64,000 bases of DNA from JAXLYE01 sp046351595 (GTDB lineage: Bacteria > Myxococcota_A > Polyangia > Palsa-1104 > JAEUJZ01), in NCBI GenBank assembly GCA_046351595.1, contig JAXLYE010000008.1, positions 618,822 through 682,821 of the forward strand, given 5' to 3'. The translations under genes and the position numbers were made by a program. Below, in pieces: positions 40,045-49,923 of the stretch. A model generated the notes under the pieces. The model saw only the letters and a program-made list of their open reading frames with translations. It had not been told where the DNA came from and made no database searches. Numbering within the stretch: the stretch's first letter is position 1; every line of letters starts with the position of its first letter.

Positions 40045-42180
40045 GTGCGGCATCGAGATGCCGGCTGGCGGTCGCCAGCTGCCCAGATGGAGAGGGAGAC
40101 GGAAATGGAGACGGAGAGGGAGACGGAAACGGGCCGCGAGCTCGGCGCAGGGGCCAGGTCAAGTGATTCCCCGAGTACGGGCCGGAGCAGCCCCCGCAAG
40201 GGGCCCCGACAGACCGGCCGCAGCGACGAGGACGAGCGGGGCGGTACGACCGCGTCTGCGCGCGCCGCGGGGCGTGCGACGCACCGCACAGCGAGCACAC
40301 CGGCGACCCGGGAAGCGGCCGCCGACAGCGAGCGCAGGGAGCCAGGCCAAACGCCCGCGAACGCACCGCGGCGGCTCCGCAGCGGGACGGAGCTGCGCCT
40401 GTGCGCCGAGCATCTGGATGAGCGCGGGCTCGGCGTGGCGCAGCCGGCCGGCTGTACGCTCTGTGTACACGTTGCGGATCTGCTACCCGGAGAGACCGCG
40501 CGCGTCGTGGTCCGCCACGTCAGCGCGCAGCACGGAGGGAGCGGCCCGGGGCGCGCCTTTGCAGAGGTGCTGAGGCGGGAGGACGCCTCTGCGCAGCGCG
40601 TCACCCCGGCGTGCGCCGGCTACGGACGCTGCGGCGGCTGCACGCTGCAGCACATGGAGGAGGCCGCGCAGCTCCGCTGGAAGACCCACGAGCTTGTACG
40701 GCAGCTTAGACAAACACTAGGCGCGGTGGTGCAAGCTCCCACAGACTCGCTGAGGAGCGGAGCGCGGGGCGAGGAGTCCGGTCCGGCTCCCGTCGACCTT
40801 CCGGGTGCGGCGCCTGGCTCGGGGGGAGCACGACCGGGCGAGACGACGCCAGCGGTGCAGTCGGCGACCCAGCCGATCCGGGTCGCGCCGTGCGTCGCGT
40901 CTCCCTCTGCCCTGTACTACCGCAGCCGCGTGAAGCTGGTGGTCAGCCCGGGGCCGCCGCTGACTCTGGGGTCGTACGCGCCGCGCTCGCACCGGATCGT
41001 GGACATGGCCGGCTGCCGCGTGAACGCGCGCGCCCTCACCGCCGTGGCACGGACGCTGGCCGCGCACTGGTCACGCGCCGGCCTGCCGGTTTTTGTAGAA
41101 AGGGGCGACGGGCCCGAGGGGGCCGAGGGGGTCGACGGAGCCGACGGAATCGGGGGACGCGGCGGGCTGCGGTACGTGCTGCTGCGCGAGGTGCGCTCCG
41201 GCGCCATCCAGATCAGCCTGGTGCTCGGCGCGCCGCTGCCGCACGAGCGGCTGCTGCCGATCGTGGACGCGCTGCGCGCCGCGCACCCCCAGATCGAGAG
41301 CGTGGTGCTGCACCTCAACCCGACCCACAGCAACACCCTCCTCCCGGAGTCCGCGCCGGACCGGACCCCGCGCGCTGCAGCGAACACCGGAGCCGACGCC
41401 GCGGAGGCTCCGGAGGCCGAGGAAACCCTGGGCCGCAGCGACGCGGACCAGAGCCTGCTCGGTCCGATGTACCTCTGGGAGGAGCTGGGCAGCGAGGGAC
41501 CGAGCCAGCAAAAGTTGGATGCCGCGGGTCCGGCCGATTCTGCAGAAGCTGCACAAGCGCGGAAAATGATTCAGGAACCGCTGCGCCTGCGGGTCTCGGC
41601 CCGATCCTTCCTCCAGGTGAACCGCGGCCAGGCCGCGCGCCTGTACGCCGACGTGGCCCGGGCGATCGAGCTGCGTCCGGACGAGGCGATCCTCGATCTG
41701 TACTGCGGCGTCTCCGGGCTCGGGCGCACGGTGCTGCGCACCCGGCCGACGGCGCGGCTCTTCGGAATCGAGTGGTCCAGGAGCGCGATCGCAGACGCAG
41801 CTGCCTCGGCGACGGCGGACGGGCTCGGCGACCGCGCCGTGTTCCTGTGTGGCAGCGTCGCGGACCGGCTCCCGGAAGCGCTGCGGGGGATCGCCCTGCT
41901 CGACAAGCCATACGTAGCCCTCCTGAACCCGCCGCGCCGAGGCATCGAGCCCGCGGTCCTGGGTGCGCTGCTTGATGCCGAGGTGCGCCCGCGCGCGATC
42001 GCCTATGTGAGCTGCAGTCCGTCCAGCCTGGCCCGCGACCTGGCGATCCTGCTGCAGGCGGGTTATCGGCTGAGCGCGGTCACTCCCTACGACATGCATC
42101 CCGGCACACCCCACATCGAAGCCCTGGCGCTCCTCCACCTTCCCGAGCCCCGGGAGCCGGCGGCAGCGACGGGCGCGTGA
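40045..42180 (+). CDS. 23S rRNA (uracil-5-)-methyltransferase, RlmD/TrmA family
   Basis: A 711-aa protein related to RlmD. The cluster CAGYGRCGGC at residues 190-199 and the later MAGCRVNARAL near 324 supply the four cysteines of the iron-sulfur cluster. SAM-binding LDLYCGVSGLGRTV lies near 548, LNPPRRG near 632, and the catalytic cysteine is in YVSCSPSSLARD near 655. A TRAM-like domain (VAQPAGCTLCVHVADLLPGE) precedes the cluster. The N-terminal ~110 residues are a Glu/Arg/Thr low-complexity extension not found in RlmD, and two further insertions are Ala/Gly-rich. The true start may lie later than 40045. It methylates C5 of a uridine, most likely in 23S rRNA. Confidence 0.88.
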   Translation: MRHRDAGWRSPAAQMERETEMETERETETGRELGAGARSSDSPSTGRSSPRKGPRQTGRSDEDERGGTTASARAAGRATHRTASTPATREAAADSERREPGQTPANAPRRLRSGTELRLCAEHLDERGLGVAQPAGCTLCVHVADLLPGETARVVVRHVSAQHGGSGPGRAFAEVLRREDASAQRVTPACAGYGRCGGCTLQHMEEAAQLRWKTHELVRQLRQTLGAVVQAPTDSLRSGARGEESGPAPVDLPGAAPGSGGARPGETTPAVQSATQPIRVAPCVASPSALYYRSRVKLVVSPGPPLTLGSYAPRSHRIVDMAGCRVNARALTAVARTLAAHWSRAGLPVFVERGDGPEGAEGVDGADGIGGRGGLRYVLLREVRSGAIQISLVLGAPLPHERLLPIVDALRAAHPQIESVVLHLNPTHSNTLLPESAPDRTPRAAANTGADAAEAPEAEETLGRSDADQSLLGPMYLWEELGSEGPSQQKLDAAGPADSAEAAQARKMIQEPLRLRVSARSFLQVNRGQAARLYADVARAIELRPDEAILDLYCGVSGLGRTVLRTRPTARLFGIEWSRSAIADAAASATADGLGDRAVFLCGSVADRLPEALRGIALLDKPYVALLNPPRRGIEPAVLGALLDAEVRPRAIAYVSCSPSSLARDLAILLQAGYRLSAVTPYDMHPGTPHIEALALLHLPEPREPAAATGA

Positions 42181-42425
42181 CGGCCTCCGCGCGGCGCGAC
42201 ACAGGACGGCGCGGTAACCCCCGCGCCAAGCTCCGGGAATCGTAACGCGTCCGGCTCCGCTGTCGCTCCTCGCCGTGACTCCCAATAAGTCCGCGCGAGA
42301 TCGCTGCGACGTGTCCAAAGAATGCAGACTTCCCGCTTGATCTTTCCCGACTTTACGATTCCTATCCCTCCGGCTGCTCTGGCCTCAGGCTGTGAGCTTC
42401 CGCAACAGGCATCCTGGAGGAACGT

Positions 42426-43040
42426 ATGAAGACCCGATTGAAGGCCCTGCTCCGCACGCTCTCTGTCTCGCTCGCCCTCGTCGCCGTCCCTGCCCTCGGC
42501 AGCGGCTGCTCGCCGGCGTGGGTCGTCGTCAAGCAGGCTGCCCCCAACCCCTTCAACGCGGCGTCTGAGTTCAGCATCGAGCCGATCAGCTACGACGGCC
42601 TGCGCGTCGGCGAGAAGACCGAGGCGGACTACCTGGCGGACAAGGAGCCGGCGAAGCAGGAGGCCTGGCGCAGTGACCTCGTCCAGGTGAACCAGTCCTT
42701 CCAGGAGGCGCTGCTCAAGGACACCACCGGGCTGAAGATCGCGGCGGGTCCGGCCGCGGCTCCCGGTCCTTTTGTGATCAAGCCCCACGTCACCTGGGCC
42801 GAGCCGGGCCTGTACGCGGCCGTCTACAACAAGCCGAGCGCCATGGATCTGTCGGTGCAGATCGCGGACGCGCAGGGCGCCATCGTCGACGAGTTCAAGG
42901 CGCACGTCGTGGTGCCGATCCAGAGCGTCATGAACGTGCCGACCAACCCGTCGGTGACCGACCGCTTCAAGGAGTGCGGACAGAAGCTCGGCTCGATCGC
43001 GGCGCGCTACCTGAAGACGCGCACCGCCCCCGCGAAGTAA
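42426..43040 (+). CDS. Hypothetical lipoprotein
   Basis: A 204-aa protein with GGAGGAACG before the ATG and a clear lipoprotein signal (VSLALVAVPALGSGC). The mature part has a conserved-looking core, SEFSIEPISYDGLRVGEKTEADYL, and later FVIKPHVTWAEPGLYAAVY and MDLSVQIADAQGAIVDEF, suggesting a small beta/alpha domain. I do not recognise the family. It is followed 8 bp later by an aldo/keto-reductase-like gene. Confidence 0.75.
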   Translation: MKTRLKALLRTLSVSLALVAVPALGSGCSPAWVVVKQAAPNPFNAASEFSIEPISYDGLRVGEKTEADYLADKEPAKQEAWRSDLVQVNQSFQEALLKDTTGLKIAAGPAAAPGPFVIKPHVTWAEPGLYAAVYNKPSAMDLSVQIADAQGAIVDEFKAHVVVPIQSVMNVPTNPSVTDRFKECGQKLGSIAARYLKTRTAPAK

Positions 43041-43048
43041 AGTAGCGC

Positions 43049-43963
43049 ATGGCGCAGGACTCCGGGAGCCCGACGACGGGCCAGAACAGGGAGCTCGAGC
43101 AGCACCCAGATCCTCAAGCTCCCCAAGCTCCTGAAGATCTTGGAGATCTCAAGGATCGCAGGCGGCTCGGACGCAGCGGCCTTGCGGTGTCTCGGATCGG
43201 GCTCGCCGGGTCCTACGGCATCGACGCCGATGCGGTCGAGCGGGCCTACCACGAGCTGGGCATCAACTACTTCTTCGTCACGCCGCGCATGAGCGGGCTG
43301 GCCGAGGGGGTGCGGCGCCTGGTCCGCGCCGGGCACCGCGATCGAATCGTCATCGCCAGCGGCGTCAACGTGCCCTTCGGCTGGAGCGTCACCCGCGAGT
43401 GGGAGGGCGTCTGCCGCGGCCTCGATCTCGAGACCGTGGACGTCTTCCACCTGTTCTGGGTGCAGGCGCACTGGTACGTCACCGGCAAGACCTGGCCGGC
43501 GATGCGCAAGCTCAAGGAAGAGGGCAAGGTGCGGGCGCTGGCGATCTCCTGCCACGATCGGCCGATGGCGCGCTCGCTCGTCGACGAGCTCGAGCTCGAC
43601 GCGCTGATGATCCGCTACAACGCCGCCCACCGCGGCGCCGAGAGCGAGATCTTCGCGACGCTGCCCCAAGGCCCGTCCGCGCGCCCCGGCATCATCTCGT
43701 ATACGGCGACGCGCTGGGGCATGCTGCTGAAGCCGCAGGGGGAGCTTCGCGCGATGAGCGCGCCCGAGTGCTACCGCTTCGCGCTCAGCCACCCCGCCGT
43801 CGATGTGGTGCTGTGCGGCGCGGCCTCGTACGACGAGCTGCGCGAGAACGTGGTCGGCGCCGCCGCGGGTCCGCTGCCGCCCGAGCGCCTCGCCGAGGTG
43901 AAGCGCTTCGGCGACGTCGTCCGCAAGACCGCGCGCGGCAAGATCGGCTTCACCGGCCTGTAG
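43049..43963 (+). CDS. Aldo/keto reductase-like protein with altered catalytic residues
   Basis: A 304-aa TIM-barrel protein of the aldo/keto reductase superfamily, recognisable from RRRLGRSGLAVSRIGLAG, MRKLKEEGKVRALAISCHDR and VDVVLCGAASYDELRENV. The active-site tetrad (Asp, Tyr, Lys, His) looks degraded. The usual DTA...Y after strand 2 reads NYFFVTPRMSG, and the catalytic His strand (normally D-x-Y-L-I-H) reads VDVFHLFWV. It may therefore be a non-catalytic or unusual member. An unstructured N-terminal ~35 residues precedes the barrel. Confidence 0.75.
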   Translation: MAQDSGSPTTGQNRELEQHPDPQAPQAPEDLGDLKDRRRLGRSGLAVSRIGLAGSYGIDADAVERAYHELGINYFFVTPRMSGLAEGVRRLVRAGHRDRIVIASGVNVPFGWSVTREWEGVCRGLDLETVDVFHLFWVQAHWYVTGKTWPAMRKLKEEGKVRALAISCHDRPMARSLVDELELDALMIRYNAAHRGAESEIFATLPQGPSARPGIISYTATRWGMLLKPQGELRAMSAPECYRFALSHPAVDVVLCGAASYDELRENVVGAAAGPLPPERLAEVKRFGDVVRKTARGKIGFTGL

Positions 43964-43996
43964 GCTCCGCCCGCCCTCCCCTGCTGCTTCCGCAGA

Positions 43997-44050
43997 CGGA
44001 CTCTCGCGGCACGGGAAGGTACGTACTTTTCCGTTCCGCAGTCCGATCCG
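43997..44050. terminator. Hairpin between convergent genes
   Basis: The inner stem of 10 bp at 44011-44034 (ACGGGAAGGT pairing with ACTTTTCCGT, two G-T pairs) is flanked by partly complementary CGGACT and AGTCCG. It lies between the convergent aldo/keto-reductase-like and acyl-CoA ligase genes and could terminate both. Confidence 0.5.
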
Positions 44051-44083
44051 GCCGCTCGGCAGTCCGGGCAGGAAGGGGCCCGA

Positions 44084-46024
44084 CTAGACAGACACCCCGA
44101 AGGACTCGTCCGCGTACAGGCGGTCGAGCTCCGCGGCGTACTTCTTCTCGACCTCCTTGCGGCGCACCTTCATCGTCGGCGTGAGCTCGCCGTGCTCCTG
44201 GCACAGATCGCGTGACAAGAGCACGAAGCGCCGCACCTGCTCGACGTGCGCCAGGCGCTGGTTGCCGCGGCGCACGGCCTCGGTGATGCGGCGGACGTAC
44301 TCGGGCTCGCGCACCACCTGGGCCATGGCCGCGGCCAGAGCCTCGGTGCGCCCGCTCGGGTTCTGCATGAGCTCCTGCGTGCGCGCCGCGACCTCGTCCC
44401 GGCTGACCAGCCCGCGCACAAGGCCCCAGTCCAGCGTCTCCAGCGGGCTCGGGGCGATCAGCGCGCTGACGTACGGCCGCCGGTCGCCGTGCGGCACCGC
44501 GTGGCTGATCAGCGGATCGCTGCCCTTGAGCGCGGCCTCGATGTTCCCGGGCGCCAGGTTCTTGCCGCCGGCGGTGATGATCAGGTGCTTCTTGCGGTCG
44601 GTGATGCGGACATAGCCCTCGGGACCGATGGTGGCGATGTCGCCGGTGTGCAGCCAGCCGTCGGCGTCGATGGCCTCGGCTGTCGCCTGCGGGTTCTTGT
44701 AGTAGCCCTTGAACACCCACGGCCCGCGCAAGAGCAGCTCGCCGTCGTCGGCCACCCGCTGCTCCAGCGGCTCGATCAGCTTGCCGACGGAGCCGAGCTT
44801 GACGTGGCCGAAGCGGTTGGCGTGCGTGATGGTCGTCGCCTCGGTCATGCCGTAGACCTCCATGGTCGGCATGCCGGCGGCCCAGAAGAACTCCTGGATC
44901 TCGACCGGGGTCGGCGCCGCCCCGACGACGAAGTAGCGCACGCGGCCGCCGAAGACGTCGCGGATCTTGCGGAACACCAGGCGGTCGGCGACCGCGTACT
45001 GCACCTCCAGCCACGCCGGCGGCTTGCGCCCCTCGATCAGGTAGCGCGCGCGCTGCGTGCCGATGCGCACCGACCAGTCGAACAGCTCGCGCACCGGCCG
45101 CGGCTTCTTCTCGACCTCCGAGCGGATCTTGGCGTAGGCCTTCTCGAAGATGCGCGGCACCGAGCCGAACACCGTCGGGGCGACCTCGCGCAGCTCGGGC
45201 AGCACGGCGCCGACGCTCGAGGCGTACGCCGTCGCCGCGCCGACCGCGATGCGCCCGTAGCTGCCGAGCACGCGCTCGGCGACGTGCGCCATCGGCAAAA
45301 AACTCAGCATCAGGTCGTCCTGGTACGAGTCGGCCAGGGCGTCGCTCGAGCCGCACATCGTCGTGATGTTGCGGTGCGAGATCATCGCGCCCTTGGGCGG
45401 CCCGGTCGTGCCCGAGGTGTAGACCAAGAGCGCCGTGTCGTCGGGGTCGATGGCCAGCAGGCTCTCGCGGATCTCGGCGTCGGTGAGCCGCGGCCCCGAC
45501 AGCTGCACAGGCGACACCAGCCGCGGGTCGAGCTCGCGGTGCCGCGCGTACACCGCCTCGTCCCACGGCACGATCGCGACGACGTGCTCGAGGCCCTTGG
45601 CCGCCGCGACCACCGCCTGCAGCTCGCGCTCGTCGCCGACCAGGATGATCCGCGCCTCCGAGTGCTCGAGCAGGTAGCGGATCTGCTCCGCGGTCTGCTG
45701 CGGGTAGACGCCGATCGGCACCGCGCCGAGCAGCTGCGCCGCCAGATCCTGGACCAGCCAGCGCGCCTCGGTCGGCCCGACGATGGCGACGCGGTCGCCG
45801 CGCCCGAGCCCGAGCCGCCGCAGCCCGCCCGCGACCACCGCGGCCTGCTCGTACAGCTGGCGCCACGTCGTCGCGCGCCACGTGCCGCCGGGCCCCGGGC
45901 TCTTGGCGAAGAACGCCGGTCGGTGCGGGTCCTGCTCGGCGCGCAGCCGCAGCATGTCGAACAGCGTGCGCGCGGACGACGCGATCGGGGTGGCAGGGAC
46001 GTGCGGGGCGCCGGTCTGCAGCAT
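44084..46024 (-). CDS. Long-chain acyl-CoA synthetase (AMP-forming, FadD15-like)
   Basis: A 646-aa ANL-superfamily ligase that activates fatty acids with ATP and CoA. ATG 46024 is chosen because AGGAGG lies 6 nt upstream. Seen: the AMP-binding P-loop LLVYTSGTTGPPKGAM near residue 185, VYGMTEATTITH near 390, the hinge region GWLHTGDIATIGPEGYVRI then DRKKHLIITAGGKNLAP, and MKVRRKEVEKKY near the C-terminus with the adenylation lysine region. The length and the insertion after the P-loop match the FadD15/long-chain eukaryal-like group. It is monocistronic here. Confidence 0.95.
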   Translation of the reverse strand: MLQTGAPHVPATPIASSARTLFDMLRLRAEQDPHRPAFFAKSPGPGGTWRATTWRQLYEQAAVVAGGLRRLGLGRGDRVAIVGPTEARWLVQDLAAQLLGAVPIGVYPQQTAEQIRYLLEHSEARIILVGDERELQAVVAAAKGLEHVVAIVPWDEAVYARHRELDPRLVSPVQLSGPRLTDAEIRESLLAIDPDDTALLVYTSGTTGPPKGAMISHRNITTMCGSSDALADSYQDDLMLSFLPMAHVAERVLGSYGRIAVGAATAYASSVGAVLPELREVAPTVFGSVPRIFEKAYAKIRSEVEKKPRPVRELFDWSVRIGTQRARYLIEGRKPPAWLEVQYAVADRLVFRKIRDVFGGRVRYFVVGAAPTPVEIQEFFWAAGMPTMEVYGMTEATTITHANRFGHVKLGSVGKLIEPLEQRVADDGELLLRGPWVFKGYYKNPQATAEAIDADGWLHTGDIATIGPEGYVRITDRKKHLIITAGGKNLAPGNIEAALKGSDPLISHAVPHGDRRPYVSALIAPSPLETLDWGLVRGLVSRDEVAARTQELMQNPSGRTEALAAAMAQVVREPEYVRRITEAVRRGNQRLAHVEQVRRFVLLSRDLCQEHGELTPTMKVRRKEVEKKYAAELDRLYADESFGVSV

Positions 46025-46127
46025 CACGAGCCTCCTCATTCACAGGCGGCCCGAGGCCGCTGATCGGAAGTGCGCCGCATCCTAGCGCGGAACCCGCGCA
46101 GCAGCGCTGCTCGTGATCGCGGTCGAG

Positions 46128-46628
46128 CTAGTCGAGCGGCGTGAAGCGCGCGCCCGTGGCGCCCAGGCCCTCGCGCCGGCACACGTAGACCAGGTACTGC
46201 CGGCCCGGCGGATCGAGCCGCCGGTACGCGTCGCTGGCCAGGCGCGCGTCGCGCAGGTGGCAGGCGGCGCCGCCGATGATGCGCCAGGCCCGGACCGGCG
46301 AGCCCTTGAGGCCGCGGCGGGCCTGCTCGATCGCGCGCTGGTACTCGCCGTTGACGTACTCGGTCTGCGCCTCGGTCAGCACCTGGTCGAAGTCGGCGGC
46401 GGTGCGCGGCTCGAGCGCCGGCAGCCCGCACTCGTGCTCGTCGCTGACCCGCGGCTCGGCGGCCGTCACCGCCACCGGCGGCGCCGCGGTCGGCGCCGCG
46501 CTCGGCGCCGCGGTCGGCGCGAGCTCCAGGCGCAGCGTGTGCTTGGGCTGGTAGTAGTGGTGGCCCAGCGCGCCCATGAACACGCCGAAGGTGGTGCACA
46601 GCGCGGCAATCAAGAGCGGCTTCTTCAT
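46128..46628 (-). CDS. Small membrane-anchored hypothetical protein (TPR-like)
   Basis: A 166-aa protein with a good ribosome-binding site (GGGGGAGA). A single N-terminal hydrophobic segment, LLIAALCTTFGVFMGALG, could be an uncleaved anchor. An Ala/Pro/Thr linker follows, and then a helical domain (residues ~70-160: AQTEYVNGEYQRAIEQARRG, WRIIGGAACHLRDARLASDA) that resembles one to two TPR units. Similar small anchored proteins lie beside kinases and regulators in Myxococcota. Function unknown. Confidence 0.7.
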   Translation of the reverse strand: MKKPLLIAALCTTFGVFMGALGHHYYQPKHTLRLELAPTAAPSAAPTAAPPVAVTAAEPRVSDEHECGLPALEPRTAADFDQVLTEAQTEYVNGEYQRAIEQARRGLKGSPVRAWRIIGGAACHLRDARLASDAYRRLDPPGRQYLVYVCRREGLGATGARFTPLD

Positions 46629-46953
46629 TCTCCCCCTCTTCCTTGGCTCGGTCGCGGGCGCGGCCTCCCCCGCGGGACGCAGCATCCCCGGGCTGCGCGG
46701 CGGGCGCCCGACCCGGACCGCGGCACGCTGATCGTAGGCCCCTGCCCCCGCCGCGACAAGCCGGTCGCGGGCACGATCTCCGTCGAGACTCCTATCTGCG
46801 CGCGGCGGCACGGCTTGCCGCGGACGCCAGCAGACGTCAGCGGGCAAAAAGACTACGCCCCCAGCAGCAGCCGGGCACGCGCGCCCGGATCCGCGACGGC
46901 GCCGTTTTCAAGCGCCGTCGGGCTCTGCTACGGTGCGCGCACCTGGAGCCCCC
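46629..46953. other. Divergent intergenic region, no gene seen
   Basis: 325 bp between the small anchored protein (minus) and the acylase (plus). It is GC-rich on the left. No promoter motif was convincingly found. Confidence 0.35.
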
Positions 46954-49890
46954 ATGCCGATGCGAAGGCTGCACCCCGTCGAGCCCTCCCCGTGTCCTCG
47001 TATCGCCGTCTCGGGTCGGCCTCGGCTGCACCGCCGCCTGCCGTCGCGCCTGCGGATGGTGACGCTGCTGCTCGGGCTCGCGGCCTGCAGCCCGGACGGC
47101 GAGCCCGCGGATCCCGATGCGGCCGACGGGCCCCGGCCGCCCGTGGTTTCTCCCGTCGAGTCGGTGCCGCTGTCCGAGACCGTGGCGGCGCCCGGGCTGT
47201 CGGCGCCCGTCGACGTGGTGCGCGACGAGATCGGCGTGCCACACATCTATGCCAAAAGCTTTGCCGACGCCGCCTTCGCGCAGGGCTACATGATGGCCGC
47301 GGACCGGCTGTTCATGATGGACCTCAGCCGCCGCCTCGCCGACGGCACGCTGTCCGAGCTCCTGGGCGAGCTGCAGCCCGACCTCATCGACCAGGACATC
47401 CGCATGCGGGTGCACCACCTGGCCAGGACCGCGGCCGAGCAGCTGCAGGCGCTGCGCATAAGCCCCGCCGAGGCCGATCGCCAGATCGTCGCCAGCCTCG
47501 AGCGCTTCGCCGCCGGCGTCAACGCCGTGATTGCCGAGGCGCAGGCCGGGCGCCGCAAGCTGCCGGCGGTGCTGTCGCTGCTCTACGACGTCAAGGGCAC
47601 GCGCCCGTGGCGGCCCGAGGACTCGGTGGTGCTGGCGCTGTACCAGGCCTTCGAGCTCAGCTTCGACGCCGACAGCGAGATCTCGTTCTCGGCGCTGGAC
47701 GAGCAGGGCGACAAGGCCGGCGGCACAATCAAGGCGCTCAGCCAGGACCTGCAGATCCTCGCGCCCGTGGACCCGACGTTCACGCTGCCGTCGGGCTGGA
47801 CCGGCCTGCCGCGGAAGAGCGCGGCGCGGACCCAGGCCCCAAAGGCCGCGCGTCGCAAGCCGCACCGGGCCGGGTCGTCGTCGATGCTGGCGCTGCTGCT
47901 CAAGGCGCGCGAGGCGGTGGCGGGCCTGGGCGACGACCGGCTGCTCAAGCCGGCGCTCGGCTCGAACAACTGGGTGATCGGCCCCGGGCTGTCGGCGACG
48001 GGGCGGCCGCTGCTCGCCAACGATACGCACCTGTCTCTGACCAACCCGCCGGTCTTCTACCTGCAGCACATCCAGGTCACCACTGCCGAGCGCGAGGACA
48101 GCGTCCTCGGCGTGCAGTTCGCCGGCATCCCGGGCGTGGTGCTGGGCATGAACCGGCACCTGGCCTGGGGCGCCACCGTCAGCATGGTCGACGTCACCGA
48201 CGTGTACAGCGAGGACGTCGTGCCCTGCGACGGCGGCACCGGCCCCTGCGTGATGTTCAACAAGAAGAAGGTGCCGCTGGCGCCGCGCAAGGAGGTCATC
48301 GCCGTCGGCCGCTTCGGCAAGATCAGCGAACGCAGAGACGTCCTTTTATACGACGTCCCGCACCACGGGCCGATCCTGCCGCGCCTGACCCGGGACCACG
48401 CCCCCGAGCCGCTCGGCACCAGGGAGCTGTCGGTGCGCTACACCGGCTACGAGCCGGCCCAAATCATCCGCGCCGTCTTCGCCCTCAACACCGCGCGCAG
48501 CCTCGAGGAGGCGACGCAGGCGCTGGAGCGCGACTTCCTCGTCGGCCGCCAGAACTGGGTGCTGATCGACTCGGCCGGCCGCTTCGGCTGGACCCAGGCC
48601 ACGCGCATCCCGCGCCGCGCCCCCCGCCACGCCCCGTGGAAGATCCTGCCCGGCGACGGCAGCGCCGAGTGGCGCGGCGACCTGCCGATGCGCTACGTGC
48701 CGCACGCCGTGGATCCGGCGCAGGGCTACCTCGTCACCGCCAACGCCGACCCGATCGGCGTCACCGCCGACAACGACCCCTTCTTCAGCGAGCCTTTGGT
48801 CGATGACGCGCCGCTGTACCTGGGCGCCGACTACGACCCCGGCACGCGCGCCGCCCGCATCACCCGCCGCATCACCGACAAGACCCGCGCCGGCGAGAAG
48901 CTGACGCTCGCGGACATGGCCTCGATCCAGGCCGATCACCACAGCCGCTACGGCGAGCTCCTGCAGCCGACGCTGCTCGCCGCCGCCGAGGCGCTCGAAA
49001 TGGAGCGCGCCGCCCCCGGCAGCGTGCCCGAGCTCGCGATGCTCGTCGCCGCGGCACCGGCCCCGGTCAAGGCGCTCGTGCCGACGGCGCTCGAGTGGAT
49101 CAAGCGCTGGAGCTTCCGCACCCCGAGCGGCGTCGCCGAGGACAGCCCGACCGCCGCCGACGTCACCGACTCGCAAGCGACGCTGGTCTTCGCGATGTGG
49201 CTGTCGCAGCTCGACAAGGTGGCGCTCGGCGACGAGCTCAAGCTGCTCAACGTGCCCACCGGCTCGGACAGCCGCACCAAGCTGCTCATCCGGATGTGCA
49301 CCAAGCCCGAGTCGCTCAAGACCGGCATCGAACCCAAGACCGGCGACGCGGCGCTGTTCGACGACGTCGGCACCGCCGGCGTCACCGAGACCAAGCGCTA
49401 CGCCACCGCCCGCGCCCTCATCGAGGCGCTGTCGACCCTGGCCGGCCGCCTGGGCAGCGACGGCAGCAAGTGGCGCTGGGGCCAGGTCCACACCGTCACC
49501 CTCGCCTTCCCCGCCAGCCTCGAAGCGCTCGACCTGCCGCCCAAGGGCGACAGCGACTACCCGCAGGGCTTCCCGCGCCCCGGCGGCAACGGCACCGTCG
49601 ACGTCGGCCCGCACGGCCTGTCGACCACGCGCTTCGGCTTCGGGTTCGGCGCCGCCATGCGCTTCGTCTGCGAGATGACGCCCGAGGGCCCGCGCGCCAA
49701 GAACGCCCTGCCCGGCGGCCAGGTCTTCGACCCCGACTCGCCGCACTACCGCGACCAGCTCGAGCTGTGGCGCAAGAACCAGGCCCAGGACCTCGCCTTC
49801 CGCGACGACGAGGTGCTGCGCAGCGCCGAGCGCGAGCAGGCCCAGCGCGGCCTCGGCCGCACCCGATTCCAGCCCGCGCCCGGGAACTAG
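46954..49890 (+). CDS. Penicillin acylase family lipoprotein (Ntn hydrolase)
   Basis: A 978-aa exported protein. The start at 46954 has GGAG upstream, and lipobox VTLLLGLAAC lies near residue 44. It belongs to the penicillin/acyl-homoserine-lactone acylase family. The alpha chain has the motif DVVRDEIGVPHIYAKS, followed by MAADRLFMMDLSRRLADG. The beta chain begins at the serine in ALGSNNWVIGP near residue 337, preceded by a ~75-residue spacer that would be removed on self-cleavage. Family members hydrolyse amide bonds of penicillins, quorum-sensing lactones or lipopeptides. The substrate here cannot be read from sequence. The nucleophile and its asparagine neighbours are intact, so activity is expected. 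Confidence 0.92.
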   Translation: MPMRRLHPVEPSPCPRIAVSGRPRLHRRLPSRLRMVTLLLGLAACSPDGEPADPDAADGPRPPVVSPVESVPLSETVAAPGLSAPVDVVRDEIGVPHIYAKSFADAAFAQGYMMAADRLFMMDLSRRLADGTLSELLGELQPDLIDQDIRMRVHHLARTAAEQLQALRISPAEADRQIVASLERFAAGVNAVIAEAQAGRRKLPAVLSLLYDVKGTRPWRPEDSVVLALYQAFELSFDADSEISFSALDEQGDKAGGTIKALSQDLQILAPVDPTFTLPSGWTGLPRKSAARTQAPKAARRKPHRAGSSSMLALLLKAREAVAGLGDDRLLKPALGSNNWVIGPGLSATGRPLLANDTHLSLTNPPVFYLQHIQVTTAEREDSVLGVQFAGIPGVVLGMNRHLAWGATVSMVDVTDVYSEDVVPCDGGTGPCVMFNKKKVPLAPRKEVIAVGRFGKISERRDVLLYDVPHHGPILPRLTRDHAPEPLGTRELSVRYTGYEPAQIIRAVFALNTARSLEEATQALERDFLVGRQNWVLIDSAGRFGWTQATRIPRRAPRHAPWKILPGDGSAEWRGDLPMRYVPHAVDPAQGYLVTANADPIGVTADNDPFFSEPLVDDAPLYLGADYDPGTRAARITRRITDKTRAGEKLTLADMASIQADHHSRYGELLQPTLLAAAEALEMERAAPGSVPELAMLVAAAPAPVKALVPTALEWIKRWSFRTPSGVAEDSPTAADVTDSQATLVFAMWLSQLDKVALGDELKLLNVPTGSDSRTKLLIRMCTKPESLKTGIEPKTGDAALFDDVGTAGVTETKRYATARALIEALSTLAGRLGSDGSKWRWGQVHTVTLAFPASLEALDLPPKGDSDYPQGFPRPGGNGTVDVGPHGLSTTRFGFGFGAAMRFVCEMTPEGPRAKNALPGGQVFDPDSPHYRDQLELWRKNQAQDLAFRDDEVLRSAEREQAQRGLGRTRFQPAPGN

Positions 49891-49923
49891 GACCCGCGCC
49901 ACCAGGAACCAGGCCCCAAAGCC

